From the NCBI GenBank assembly GCA_029582155.1, contig CM055908.1, positions 17,421,352 through 17,485,351 on the forward strand: a stretch of DNA of 64,000 nucleotides. The letters run 5' to 3'. A program made the position numbers and the translations under genes. This document shows, piece after piece, positions 12,085 through 30,299 of the stretch (position 1 is its first letter; each line of letters opens with the position of its first letter). The notes under the pieces were generated by a model. It ran no database searches, was not told the origin of the DNA, and was given only the letters and a program-made list of their open reading frames with translations. Origin of the DNA: Panopea generosa. Taxonomy: Eukaryota; Mollusca; Bivalvia; Adapedonta; Hiatellidae.

Positions 12085-12310
12085 TTGTTAATGGCAGCTG
12101 TTCCTGGTATCCTCTAGGCAGTTAACCAGTACTGTACCCACCTTATCTCTGTAAGTCACTGACTTCATTCCCAACACACTCAGAGGTGGGAGACTTGTGG
12201 CTGTAGAATGAAGTTCATGACCAGCCATTACAGAGACAGGCAGTGCAGGGATTCGAATTCATGATCTCTGGATTGACAGTCAGTCGCAACCAACTGAGAT
12301 AGACTGGACC
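12085..12310 (-). mobile_element. tRNA-derived SINE, family A (diverged)
   Basis: The - strand head has CTATCTCAGTTGGTTGCGAC (box A region) and ATGAATTCGAATCCCTGC (box B). The body has the family's GTTAACTGCC and ACAAGTCTCCCACCTCTGAG variants. It is diverged from the 15019 copy. Confidence 0.65.
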
Positions 12311-12369
12311 AACAATTTAGACTGGACCAACAATTTAACTTGAAAAGGTTTGATTAAAATGAAATTATG

Positions 12370-13560
12370 GTCAGTCTACTTTTAATTTCCACAAGTCTGA
12401 TGATTTTTCACTTTAATTCAAATACTTCTGAAAAACTAGAGGTTCAGATGGTGGTTATTTATAGATTAAGAAAAAATCCATGTTCAGGACAAAGTCTGCT
12501 TACTTGGCCACAATGGCCCTATCTCCTGTCTTTCAACAAAGCTTTATTAAAGACCTTGCTCATATGGATCATTTTATACCAATATGAACAAATATGGCTT
12601 ATCATTTCTTGAGTAGGAAGATATTTGACAATTCACAATTTAATAACTTTTTAGGCCCAATTGACCTTATGAATATTGAATCCCACTTTAATTAAACCCC
12701 AGTCTCATTTATTAGGACTAAACAATACTCCAGATACAAAGATCTGGAGCATTGTTTAAAAGGAAAGTTCTAAAATACCAGTATATGACAAATACAGAAT
12801 AAACAGTTTTCCAATGGTGTTCACATAGGTGTTCTTATGGAAAAATCAAAGTCCCCTTACTGGGCCACAATGAATTCTTGCTCCCATATTTCAATAAAAT
12901 TGAAACTCACACGGATTATTTATGTCTTAATATCAATATAGAACATTAAATCTATAATTTTCTAAAATAATGAAACCACTCGAATCTTTTCCAAGCAGAG
13001 TGTCATAATAAAATAATAAAAAAAATATTTTTAGAACTTCACAATTTTATCCCTTATCAGCTCCCTGCTGTTCCCTTATGGATATCAAATCCCCTTTAAT
13101 GGAGTCAGTCTCAACTGTTGACGGAACAATGCTCCAGACATTAAGATGATTGAAATAATACCTAATATAGATGAGATAAACAGAATTTCCTGTTTTCCAA
13201 TTGTATTCCTACAATCATGTATGTAAAATTTTAAGTCCTTTTGCTAGGACCCAATCAACCATAGCCCCTTTATTTGAACAAACTTATAATCACAACCCAT
13301 AGAGATATCCCATTTACGAATTTTTGAAATTGGGAAGATAAAAACTGATAAGCCACCAAGATGGAACTAAATTTGAACCCATGGTCATGACTGGAACAAT
13401 TGTATGAGAATTTAATCAAAGAATTCTTCACACCATAAATGGCAGAATTCTGTCACAAAAAGAAGTCATTTAATGAAATTTTTGACTGACAAATAGACAA
13501 AAAACGGACAAAATTAATCAGAATACTTCGCTTGAGCATTAGGCTCCAGTGAAATAAAAA
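12370..13560. mobile_element. Tandem-core repetitive element (pearl/Helentron-associated-like)
   Basis: Three diverged units of roughly 300-400 bp repeat the same landmarks in order: a TGTTC/TTTTCCAAT start, CCCCTTACTGGGCCACAATG or a variant, CCATATTTCAATAAA or a variant, CACAATTTTATCCCTT, and CAGTCTCA followed by GGA, then a CAGA-type end. The right end has GACAAAAAACGGACAAAATT and an imperfect stem, GCTTGAGCATTAGGCTCC. Tandem cores followed by ACGGAC-type repeats and a terminal hairpin are how bivalve pearl/HINE elements are described; the assignment here is by analogy. Confidence 0.5.
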
Positions 13561-13844
13561 TGATGAATTGATTGATAAGCATAAATCAATGGATCCAATT
13601 TTTTGTATTAGAAAACAATCATTATGTATATATTAAAATAACTAACTTGTATTCTAACTCTGTAAGATCAAATTTAAACACTATTCAAAATCTTTCTGGA
13701 AACATAACTTTTAATGTCTTTTTTTATCTAAGTAAATAGCCATTCAATTGTTGAATAAGAGATTTTATGTTTTAGTGTATGAGCTACAGTTTAATTCATT
13801 GGTATAAATACAAAGCCCTGAGCAGAAAGCATGATCTCGCTTAA

Positions 13845-14041
13845 CCCTTTACTCCAAAGATACGCGTTTTCCCGCACCAATCACAGAAGGCCTTTGAAAA
13901 CAGTGCAGGAAGAGTTCAGATTGCTCGTTACACTTCCTGCACTGTTTTCCACTCTGTCAGTTAATATAAACATAATTCACCCAATAATTCAAAAGCCTTC
14001 TATATTAGAGGTGTCCAAAGGCGTCTTTATGAAGTAAAGGG
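13845..14041. mobile_element. piggyBac-type MITE with TTAA target duplication, copy 2
   Basis: TTAA at 13841-13844 and 14042-14045; ends CCCTTTACTCCAAAG and CTTTATGAAGTAAAGGG. It is shorter than the copy at 5181 because the second half of the central palindrome is missing, although the outer stem (CAGTGCAGGAAG with CTTCCTGCACTG) remains. It lies about 200 bp beyond the PACRGL stop and so probably within or near its 3' UTR. Confidence 0.85.
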
Positions 14042-14245
14042 TTAATACAAAGTAAGATATGCCTTGACATACATGTATGCATAATATGTACTACAGACAA
14101 TGGTTATCACAAATGTCTAGCCAATCACAGACTAGTAAACACAATTATAGATTCACACAGACATTGTCGACACTTGACACATCATAATGGACGGATGGAG
14201 TGGCTAAGGATTGTTCTTCTCCTGTACATCGGCCATCTTGAAATT

Positions 14246-21934
<7,689 letters not shown>

Positions 21935-21962
21935 TCTGTAGCCAGGAAGGCTTCACTTTAAC

Positions 21963-22640
21963 CTGCAATAATGAAATATACTGTGAAATCATTCATTTTC
22001 ATTGGAATTAAAATTTGATATTTTTGGTTCATGGACATATTCATGGGGACTTGCTTTCATTGAAAATAAATTTTAGAAAAAAATCATTTTAATGAGAACA
22101 TTTGGCTCATTTGAATCCGAGTATTTCAACAATATAAAAAAATATGATCGCTACCCCTATTATGTATATGATATAAATGACATAATTATTTAATCACTGA
22201 TACAATTATAACATAAAGCAATAGTGGGCCGAAATTATGACAAAATACAAATCCTGTTCATCAATATATTCTGCCATGACAATATAATTATAAGTAGAAG
22301 ACAGCTGCCGCCAGTATTGTTTTTACTGTTGCAGGTGCGTGAAACACCAATCTCGCCGTCATGAGATTGAGAACAATAGGTGTCTACATAATACTGCAAG
22401 AAGCACCTGCTCTCGAGAGTCTCTGTGGAGAACAGCAAATCGAAAAAATGAAAATGAAATATGGTTTAAAAAACATCAAAGCTGTACATATACATTCATT
22501 TAAAACAACAACATTCTAATTTATTAAACAAGACATGTCACTGGTAAGTGTTGCATGCCCCCCAAAAGGTCTGTGAAAATAACAATATATGTTATAATAT
22601 GTAGCGATGTATCCATGAATATCAAGAGTAATGGACTGAC
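21963..22640. other. PACRGL upstream region, no promoter defined
   Basis: This stretch should contain the PACRGL 5' UTR and promoter. It is AT-rich without a TATA box that I would defend, which is common for housekeeping and ciliary genes. No second gene is visible. Confidence 0.4.
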
Positions 22641-24370
22641 GTTTCAGACTAGACATACAATTTCATGTTTTTTAACATTAAAGTGTGACCTTGACCTTTA
22701 TATAACATTGACTTTGACATCTGATGTAACAATCTGGGTATTTCTACAGGTAAATGCAGGTGAATCATCATGACATGCTGATCACTTGTGTCAAGCTATT
22801 TTAAAATCCCTCCATGTAAGACAAAGTTACAGACCAGACATGAAATATCAAACAAACTCAATGTGTGACCTTGAAGAAAGGTTATGGGTATTAACGTGAC
22901 ACATCATCATGTCATGTTGATCAATTGATAAATTGAGCTAAGAGTTTTTGAAATTCATCCATGTATGATAAAGTTAAAGGATGGACTTGAAACCTCAAAC
23001 AAGTGTTGTCATACAAACTCAAAGTGTGACCTTGACTTTAGAGGTACAGGTCTAGGTCTTACGTGTGACACCTCGTCATGTCATCTTGATCAATTGAGTC
23101 AAGCTATAGACAAAGTTACATACCAGACACACAATATCTAACAAACTGAAAGTGTAACCTTGACCTTTGAGGAAAGATTCTGGGTATTACATGCGACACT
23201 TGATTATGTCATGTTGATCAACTGAGCCAAGTGTTTTTGAAATTTATCCATTGGTGACAAAGTTACAGATCAGACACTAAATCCCAGACTGAAATTGTTG
23301 TCAAATAAATTTAAATTGTGACCTTGACCTTTGAAGTTGGAATTTAGGTGTTAAGTGTGACATGTCATGATGTTATGTTGATCATTAACTTTTGTAGTAA
23401 GTATTTATAAAATCCATCTATGCACGACAAAATTACAGGCCAGACAAAAAAACTCACACAGACTCCAAGAGTTGTCAAACGGACTCAGTGTGACCTTGAC
23501 CTTTGATGTATTCATGTGGGTCTTACACCTGACACGTTGTTAAGTCATGCTGATGAATTGAGCCAAGTGTTTATGAAATTCATCCATAGGTGATAAAGTT
23601 ACAGATTGGACACAAAATCTTAATCAGTCTGAAAGTGTCATCAAACAAAGTTTAATTGTGACCTTGACCTTTAAACAGGAAGTCTGGGTGTAATGTGCAA
23701 AAGGTCATCATGTTATGTTGATCATTTGTAGCAAGTATTTACAAAAACCATCTATGCATGACAAAGCTACATGTGGGACACGAAATCTCACACAGACTCA
23801 AAGGGTTGTCAAACAAACACAAAGTGTGACCTTGACCTTTGAGGTATGGGTGTGGGTCTTATACAACTCACATCGTCATGTTATGTTGATCATTTGTAGC
23901 AAATATTTTTAAAATCCATTTATGCATGACAAAGTTACAGGCCAGACACGAGATCTCAATCAGACTGAAAGTGTCATCCAACAAAGTTAAATTGTGACCT
24001 TGACCTTTGAAGTGGGAGTCTGGGTGTAACGCGTGACATGTCCTCATGTTATGTTGATCATTTGTAGAAAGTATTAACAAAATCAATTTATTGGTGACAA
24101 AGCTACAGGCCTGACACGAAATCTCACACAGATTCAGTATTGTCAAACAAACTCAAATTGTAACCTTGACCTTTGAGGTATGGGTGTGGGTCTTACTCGC
24201 GACATGTCATCATGTTATGTTGATCATTTGTAGCAAGTATTAATAAAATCCATCTTTGCATCACAAAATTACAGGCCGGACACAAATACACGGACTCAAA
24301 GTGTTATCAAACAAACTCAGTGTGACCTTGACCTTTGAGGTATGGGTGTGGGTCTAACACGAGGGGGGAA
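22640..24370 (+). repeat. ~168-bp diverged tandem array, 11 units, each with a TGACCTTGACC-type motif
   Basis: TGACCTTGACCT or a close variant begins at 22686, 22866, 23037, 23156, 23329, 23491, 23659, 23827, 23995, 24161 and 24323, so spacing settles at 162-168 bp. Between motifs the units share GACACGTCATCATGTTATGT-like, TTGATCATTTGTAGCAAG and TGACAAAGTTACAGGCCAGA segments. Nine of the eleven contain exact TGACCTTGA. The array ends in two G6 runs at about 24363. Confidence 0.9.
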
Positions 24371-24562
24371 AGGGGGGATAAAAACGTGACTAAAATGTCA
24401 CTGACCAGCTGTAAACTTGTTGAAGCTGATACAGACCTTACTTGGGAGGCTATTCCAGGTTTTGATTGTTCTAGGAGTGCTACTTCTCTACGCACAAAGT
24501 GGTAGCAGTCTTAGAACAATCAAATCTGGAACGAAAAGGCAAACGTGATGTGTGTTATATAT

Positions 24563-24708
24563 ACAGTCAAACCTGCTTAAGACAAGACAGGTTGTTGCTT
24601 AATACAGGTTTATTAACTCTGAAAGCACATAAATGGGAAATAGAAAATATTAGTGCTTACGACAGGTGGCTGCTTAATAGAGGTGACTGCTTACACAGGT
24701 TTGACTGT
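24563..24708. mobile_element. MITE with perfect 13-bp inverted ends ACAGTCAAACCTG
   Basis: The left end ACAGTCAAACCTG (24563-24575) and right end CAGGTTTGACTGT (24696-24708) are exact inverted repeats. The interior repeats GCTTAAT/GCTTAC motifs, making most of the 146-bp element self-complementary. Flanks are TA-rich, so the target duplication is unclear. Confidence 0.85.
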
Positions 24709-24842
24709 TTAATGATTTTGGTGTTTTATTGCACTTATTTCAATCATATTACTTTGTCCTTTGCATAATTTACCAGTAATACGAAAATATCGAAAAATAA
24801 TATAAAAATGCCTACTTAGGGGACTAGAATTTTAATCAATTG

Positions 24843-25082
24843 GGCCGTTCTTAAAAAATACATTGTTTGCCTGTTCCTACCTACTCACTTAAAACTGCAG
24901 CTACCCAAACTATTTTATTGGCTTTCTAAGTATTTAAAAAAAATCATGATTTCTGTCAACTTTTCTTTTAAAATAACTATGCAAAATCAAAATTTGACAA
25001 AATTTTTTTTAAAAATCTAGCTGCCAACCCACATGCAAAATACTGGGTCGGAGCACAGTAAACAAATATTTTTTAAGAATGG
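24843..25082. mobile_element. MITE with GGCC..TTCTT ends, copy 3
   Basis: The left end reads GGCCGTTCTTAAAAAATAC with TTGTTTGCCTGTTCC; the right end reads GGGTCGGAGCACAGTAAAC and closes TTTTTTAAGAATGGA. The interior is A/T-rich. It is inverted relative to the copy at 2756-2978, as shown by the position of the CCAACCCACATGCAAAATAC stretch. Confidence 0.7.
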
Positions 25083-25099
25083 ACTTGTCACGAAACAGT

Positions 25100-27316
25100 A
25101 CGATAGGCTGAACCCCTATCTTTTTCGAAGGCAAATACTGCATAAAAAATTGAACATGCGAAATTAGAACTTCAGCAGAGTGAGCGATATGGGTTAAATA
25201 GGAATAAGAAAGTTTTCTTCTGTCTTCTGATATTTCGTCATGTTTTTGGTTTATATCTTTGTTTATTTCAGAACGTTTTCTCAATGCTAAAGAATAAAAA
25301 CATATCTGAATTGAAAAATTTACAGTGAGAAATATATGGGTTAAAGAGAAATAAGAAAAGAAAACATTCTTCTGTCTTCTGATATGTTTTGTAATTTGTA
25401 ATATTTTATTACCCCCATGTAAACAAATCATTTATTCAATCCTGATTTAAATACATAATAAATCCAAATTAAACACTATTTTCTTTTTCACATTTTTCGC
25501 AACATAAGTTTGATCAGTCAAGCCTAGCCACCCTTCACAGACAAACATTGATAGTTTAATATTTCATGATCTTCGGCAGTTCATCTCATATTTTGCAACG
25601 TTCTATATTAGATACATACATTATAAAGGAATCATGTTGATTCAAGAGATATCAATATTATCTTCTTAGTATAATTTTACTAAGATATCAGTGGTTAATG
25701 TTTTACATCAGCACTATTTAATGAAAATATATGCATTGAAACTATTAAAAGCATCACACGGAGTGTATTGGTTACTTATAAAATGAAAGAGAGGTATCAA
25801 TTAATAAACTTTTGTAAGTGTTTGCTTTCAGACACAGATTTTCTCTTCTATGAGCACAGAGCTGAGATTATCTGTGAAATATTTGCAAAAGTAAACACTC
25901 ACAAGTTAATTAAAATATGGGTGTCGAAAAATAAGAATACAAACGTTACCTATCCTTACTTTGTTTCTCTTTAGATAATGGGTATGTGTCTATTAACAGA
26001 GCTTTTTTACCATATTATACGGAGGTCGAAATTCAGTGGCTTCCAATTCGAAAATCATGTTTTTTCCCCCAACTGAAGCCAAAAAAAAAACACATAATGG
26101 ATTTTTTTAAATTTTTCTTATATAAGGGGATAAAAAAACAACTGGATATGAAGTAATATTGTAATATTTGATAATTACTTGTTAGAACATGATCTTGATA
26201 CTGTTACACTTTATTTTCCAGTTTGCTAAAGCCTAAACAAAAATTCCAATTTCCCCTTAATTGCCCTGTGTTGTTTTTTTTTGGTCTCCAAGACTTGGGC
26301 CTCTTTCCAATTTCCAGAAAAAGTGCACTGATTCTACATGGTGTGTGGGCATATATTGGAGGAAAGGACACACGAATGCATGTAACATTTAGTGTTCCTG
26401 TAAACACGTTGATACTAAAGTTTGTACCTGAATATCCAGATATCCGCCATTTATAATGGGTTGTGATCAACTGTTATAATTTTCAGCAGTTTTCATTATT
26501 TTGAGTAATGGCTGTCTTAACAACATTGCATGGTGATAAGCTCCTGTTGGGGGTATTTATTGTTAAGTATTGAATTTACTGATACCTACTGTATCAACCA
26601 TGCATGTTTTTTTAATGATTCTAACTACTTATTGACAGTATATTAAACTGTTGAAATGAAACTGTCTTTTAAGACACCTTATTCAATCATGTTCAAACTC
26701 CATGAGCTTCATCATAGAGTCACAGGCGCTAGTGATGGCATGTATTTCATATCCCTACATATAGCCATATCAAAGCACATTGTTGAATGATTTAATTTTT
26801 TTTTAGTTGATCATCCTTTACATGTATAGTCCATCCGCTTTTTCATGGGTGGATCTTCCGCACCGATTTCAGTGCGGAAGCCAAAACACTCACTTTTTTA
26901 TTAATTATGTATAAAATTGGCAAAAACACTTATCAATTGTTAAAAATATACTTTATTTATGTCCACAACATAAACATATCAACAAAACTACACATTAAAC
27001 ACTTAGACTTGTTTTTTACACACAATCCTACTTTCTGATCATGTTTGACAGTTATCAAGTGACGTGCACCATTCAAGCGTCATAGTGATTTGAATAGAAA
27101 CACACTGATGGAAGCTCTATGCGGTAAATGGGAAAGGCTTGTGAAGGAAGGCAAATACATATTATATTTTGAGCAAGTAACATTTCATGTGTATTCACTC
27201 CCATGCCGAAAGTTAAGCGTGTTCATCAGTCTTTGGTAATCTGCAATCATAACCGTTAATGTTTAGTCAAAGAGCAAAACTAAATTTTCAGGAGATAACT
27301 ACATGTGTCAATAGTA
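25100..27316. other. AT-rich intergenic DNA with an internal ~150-bp duplication
   Basis: The block around TTTTCTTCTGTCTTCTGATA occurs at about 25210 and again at about 25366 with similar surroundings (GGGTTAAATAGGAATAAG versus GGGTTAAAGAGAAATAAG). The 140-codon - strand frame over 25009-25431 is explained by this duplication plus the neighbouring MITE end. No gene is recognised. Confidence 0.5.
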
Positions 27317-27550
27317 TCCCTTGTATACCTAGTACCGCGATATACCTATTACCGCGAATGCCCATATAATAACAATCTGGGAAGATATGCACAATGCTCC
27401 AACTTCCGTTAATATCGGCATTTGTTTTCATTTCGTATCGGCATATATTTTTTTACTCAGCACACTTAAGTTACCTTATTACGGTTAAGTATTAATGCCA
27501 TTCTTTACATGGTTGAAAATTTTTTAGACTCGCGATAATAGGTATGACCA
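27317..27550 (-). mobile_element. MITE with ATACCTATTACCGCGA ends, copy 2
   Basis: Reverse-oriented copy of 18812-19041. It opens with TCCCTTGTATACCTAGTACC and TATACCTATTACCGCGAATG and closes with GACTCGCGATAATAGGTATG. The interior agrees throughout (for example CAGCACACTTAAGTTAC). Confidence 0.8.
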
Positions 27551-28757
27551 GTATGCACCATGAAATAATATTTACCATATTATGTACAACTTTTAGCCAA
27601 TGTCAAAGACTGTCACTTGATGCCAGTTCCTTGATACATACATGACTATCGAGAATAATCTTGCAGAGAAATGACGGAAAAATAGTTACCAAATGACTGA
27701 AAATAAGTGGTTTCGAAATGACCAGATCCCATCTTGCATAGTACTAATGAATTATGGTCAACAATACACTTATTGGTTCCAAACTTGATACCAATCCATA
27801 TTGCAATTAGAAAAAATATTGCTTTAGTTTTGTCATGTATTTGTGGGTTGAGTAATTCAATGCTTTCAAGAACGGTTCTATAGTTAGAAATTGGATGATA
27901 CATACGTTACACATTGTAATTTATATAAAAATTAATCATCATTAGGCATTTACAATATTTGAAACTTGTTTTACTGTTAGCTTATGGCACTTTCCTTCTC
28001 AAGTAAGGTATACTTTACAATGCTGTGTACATTTTAAATATATAGGCAAACCCTTGTGTGTAAATATTGGAATGATTGTTCGCGAAAACCAATAATATTC
28101 AGAAATTTTCGCACGCAATCCTGAATCATGGATTAATACGCTATTATTTTACAATATGGTCAATATACCGTTTATTGGCTTATCGTGGATGAGAAGACAG
28201 TGCTGCTTCTATGTAAAGTATTTCCAAAATAAAACTTCTTCGAAGGAATTTTGCTTTCATGCGATACGGTGACAAGGTACATTATTACAGGTGAAATTTG
28301 GACAGAGTGCGAGCCACTCTAAACACTGACTTTCATGGCTTATGCCAGCGTGTGGGCTGACCAAATTATGCGAGGAAAACATTGACTAGTCAGAAAACGC
28401 TGATTAGTCAATAATATGCTTATTGTAAACATTTTTTTTATTTAAAGTTATGTTTTATGTCAAATAAGATGTATTTGAATAACATAAATTAAAAAATGAT
28501 AATTAGATGTTTGTTTTAATCAAGGACTTATATGTAGAAGGGTAAGAGACTTGCAGTTCCAGACTAAATGTTGATAAAATAGCACACGAAGAATTAATTA
28601 TTTGGCGAATTAACGATTCATAATTTACAGGCAACGGCTTTCTTTTACATAAAATGTAAATTTTATGTATTCTTAGATTTTTTCACATGTTTCGATCATG
28701 AACATTAAAGATTTTGAGGTTTGAAGTAAAATTTCTTGTGATTTTGTTGTTTTATCT

Positions 28758-28974
28758 GCAGTATAGAAGAAATATACACATCAGAGACTGGAATGCCCTT
28801 CCCCCAAACCTGGTGCTGTCCACATCTGCAGACGAATTCAGTCTTCATCTGCAGAAATACACAGCCTAGACATACAGAGGCTTTATCGTTTTTAAATATA
28901 AATATGCCTAGTGCTTTTAATCTTTTTGATGACGTCACTTGCCCGTGATGCGTCAGCCCTGGGCAGTATCGAAG
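28758..28974 (+). mobile_element. 5'-truncated LINE insertion with probable target-site duplication
   Basis: GCAGTATAGAAG at 28758-28769 and GCAGTATCGAAG at 28963-28974 bracket about 200 bp that are absent from the paralogous segment at 29525-29970. The interior holds the LINE ORF tail, then TGACGTCA (28930-28937). Confidence 0.7.
28762..28869 (+). pseudogene. LINE reverse-transcriptase ORF 3'-end fragment
   Basis: 36 codons including the stop read YRRNIHIRDWNALPPNLVLS then TSADEFSLHLQKYTA. The I(R/K)xWNxLP....(S/A)xxxF...L pattern is the usual C-terminal tail of non-LTR retrotransposon polyproteins. Only this tail and a short 3' tail remain, as expected from 5' truncation during target-primed reverse transcription. 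It sits inside the 28521 duplication copy. Confidence 0.75.
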
Positions 28975-29524
28975 TAGAAGTTTGTAATCAGAAGTACCTC
29001 AACAACTTTAAACACACATTTCTGGGAATTGTATTGTTTTGATTAGAATTTCATTCTGCAATGTGAGAATTTTGATTTATACTGATGAGATGAATGAAAG
29101 TTAAAATAATTGAAAACGAGATATTGCGAGATTTTGCGTAAATACGCGAGCGTTCACAAAATATCAACCATTTGCTTTTCTATATACGCCCTTCTTTTAA
29201 TATAGCTTATTTTTTAGTAAAAAATATGAAGGAAACGCTGACCTAGTTAATAGCTAAGTTATTGTTCACACGATTTATTTAAAAGCTATATTTTTATTAA
29301 AATAAAATGTTATAAACAACATACATAAATATTATTAATCAACATTTTGCTGGTTAGAACCCGTGTTGTTTTTTGAGAGGTATTCGAGTCTGCAATCTAA
29401 CCCTCAACCTTTGGTGTGAGCGGTCAATAATTTATCGTGTACACTATCGCCCTGCTTCAACATGCGAGTGTTCAGTTAACCGCGGAGTTACCACAATTTC
29501 AGTTCCCATAATCTTATATTATAG

Positions 29525-29970
29525 CAAGGACTTGTATAGAAGGATAGGAAACTTGCATCTCCTGACTAAATGTTTTTAAAATAGCACACGGAGGATTAAT
29601 AATTTAACTTCATAACAAAGGCAACTGATTTCGTGTACATAAACTGTAAGTTGTATGTAATCTTAGATGTTTAAACATATTTCAGTCACACAAAATGCTC
29701 TTGAATTAAATATATCGAGGTTTGAAAAAATATTTCTTGTAATTTGTCATTTTTTTAGCTGCAGTATACACATTTTGTAATCAAAAGTACGTCAATAATT
29801 TTAAACTCAAATTTCTGGGAATGTTATTGTTTGATGAGAATGTCATTCTGCAGTGTAAGCATTTTGATTTGTGTACCGGAGATGAATGGAAGTCAAGATA
29901 ACTGAAGACGAGATCTTGTGAGATTTTGCATGAATACACGAGCGTTTACAAACTCTCAATCAATTGTCTT
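29525..29970 (+). repeat. Segmental duplication, copy 2
   Basis: Uninterrupted version of 28521-29175. GCTGCAGTATACACATTTTG runs directly into TAATCAAAAGTACGTCAA, which marks the pre-insertion state. It is diverged by many substitutions, so the duplication is old. Confidence 0.8.
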
Positions 29971-30217
29971 TCCTTCATTATATAATTCCTTGATTATAGC
30001 ATTTGTGATTATAACCTATTTTTTTATTTCTCTTTAATGAATTTGCTTTTTTACTCGAAACTATAAATATATATGCAAACTATAGTATGTTATATCTGTG
30101 TAAGCTCCGGATGTAGGCTTGATTGGGATGTGTGTATTTGCAATCATATGAGTAAATAGTGCTTTATTTGGTCCAAGACTGCCAGTCATGAACTTCAGAG
30201 AACAAAAGTATTTAAAA

Positions 30218-30275
30218 CGGCCCAAAACCAAAACGGCCACAGTCAAAACGACCCCACACCAAAACGGACCCAGCG
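30218..30275. repeat. Short CCAAAACGG-type tandem repeat
   Basis: Three to four units of about 15-18 bp: AAACGGCCCAAAACC, AAAACGGCCACAGTC, AAAACGACCCCACACC, AAAACGGACCCAGC. Confidence 0.75.
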
Positions 30276-30299
30276 GGAACACTGTTAAATTCATTTGTA

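Larger units (their letters stand above)
28521..29175 (+). repeat. Segmental duplication, copy 1 (carries a LINE insertion)
   Basis: It aligns in order with 29525-29970. Shared landmarks are CAAGGACTT, AATAGCACACG(A/G)AG, GATTTTGAGGTTTGAAGTAA (copy 2 CGAGGTTTGAAAAAATA), CTGCAGTATA, ATTTCTGGGAATTG, TCATTCTGCAATGTGAG, GAGATTTTGC and CGCGAGCGTTCACAAA. It is longer because of the insertion near 28758-28974. Confidence 0.8.

Noticed and set aside
25009-25431. 140-codon frame on the - strand
   Set aside because: It is made of a duplicated AT-rich block plus the end of a neighbouring MITE; no domain and no splice-bounded conserved part.
26204-26470. Overlapping ~80-codon frames on both strands, one behind a good acceptor TTATTTTCCAG
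   Set aside because: The + frame (with GVWAYIGGKDTRMH and VPEYPDIRHL) has an exon-like feel, but no family is recognised, no partner exon is seen, and the antisense frame is equally open. Transcript evidence would be needed.
29080-29110. Hammerhead-ribozyme-like CTGATGAG followed by GAAAG
   Set aside because: No stem II can form between the two conserved boxes, and the paralogous copy near 29878 does not keep the core.
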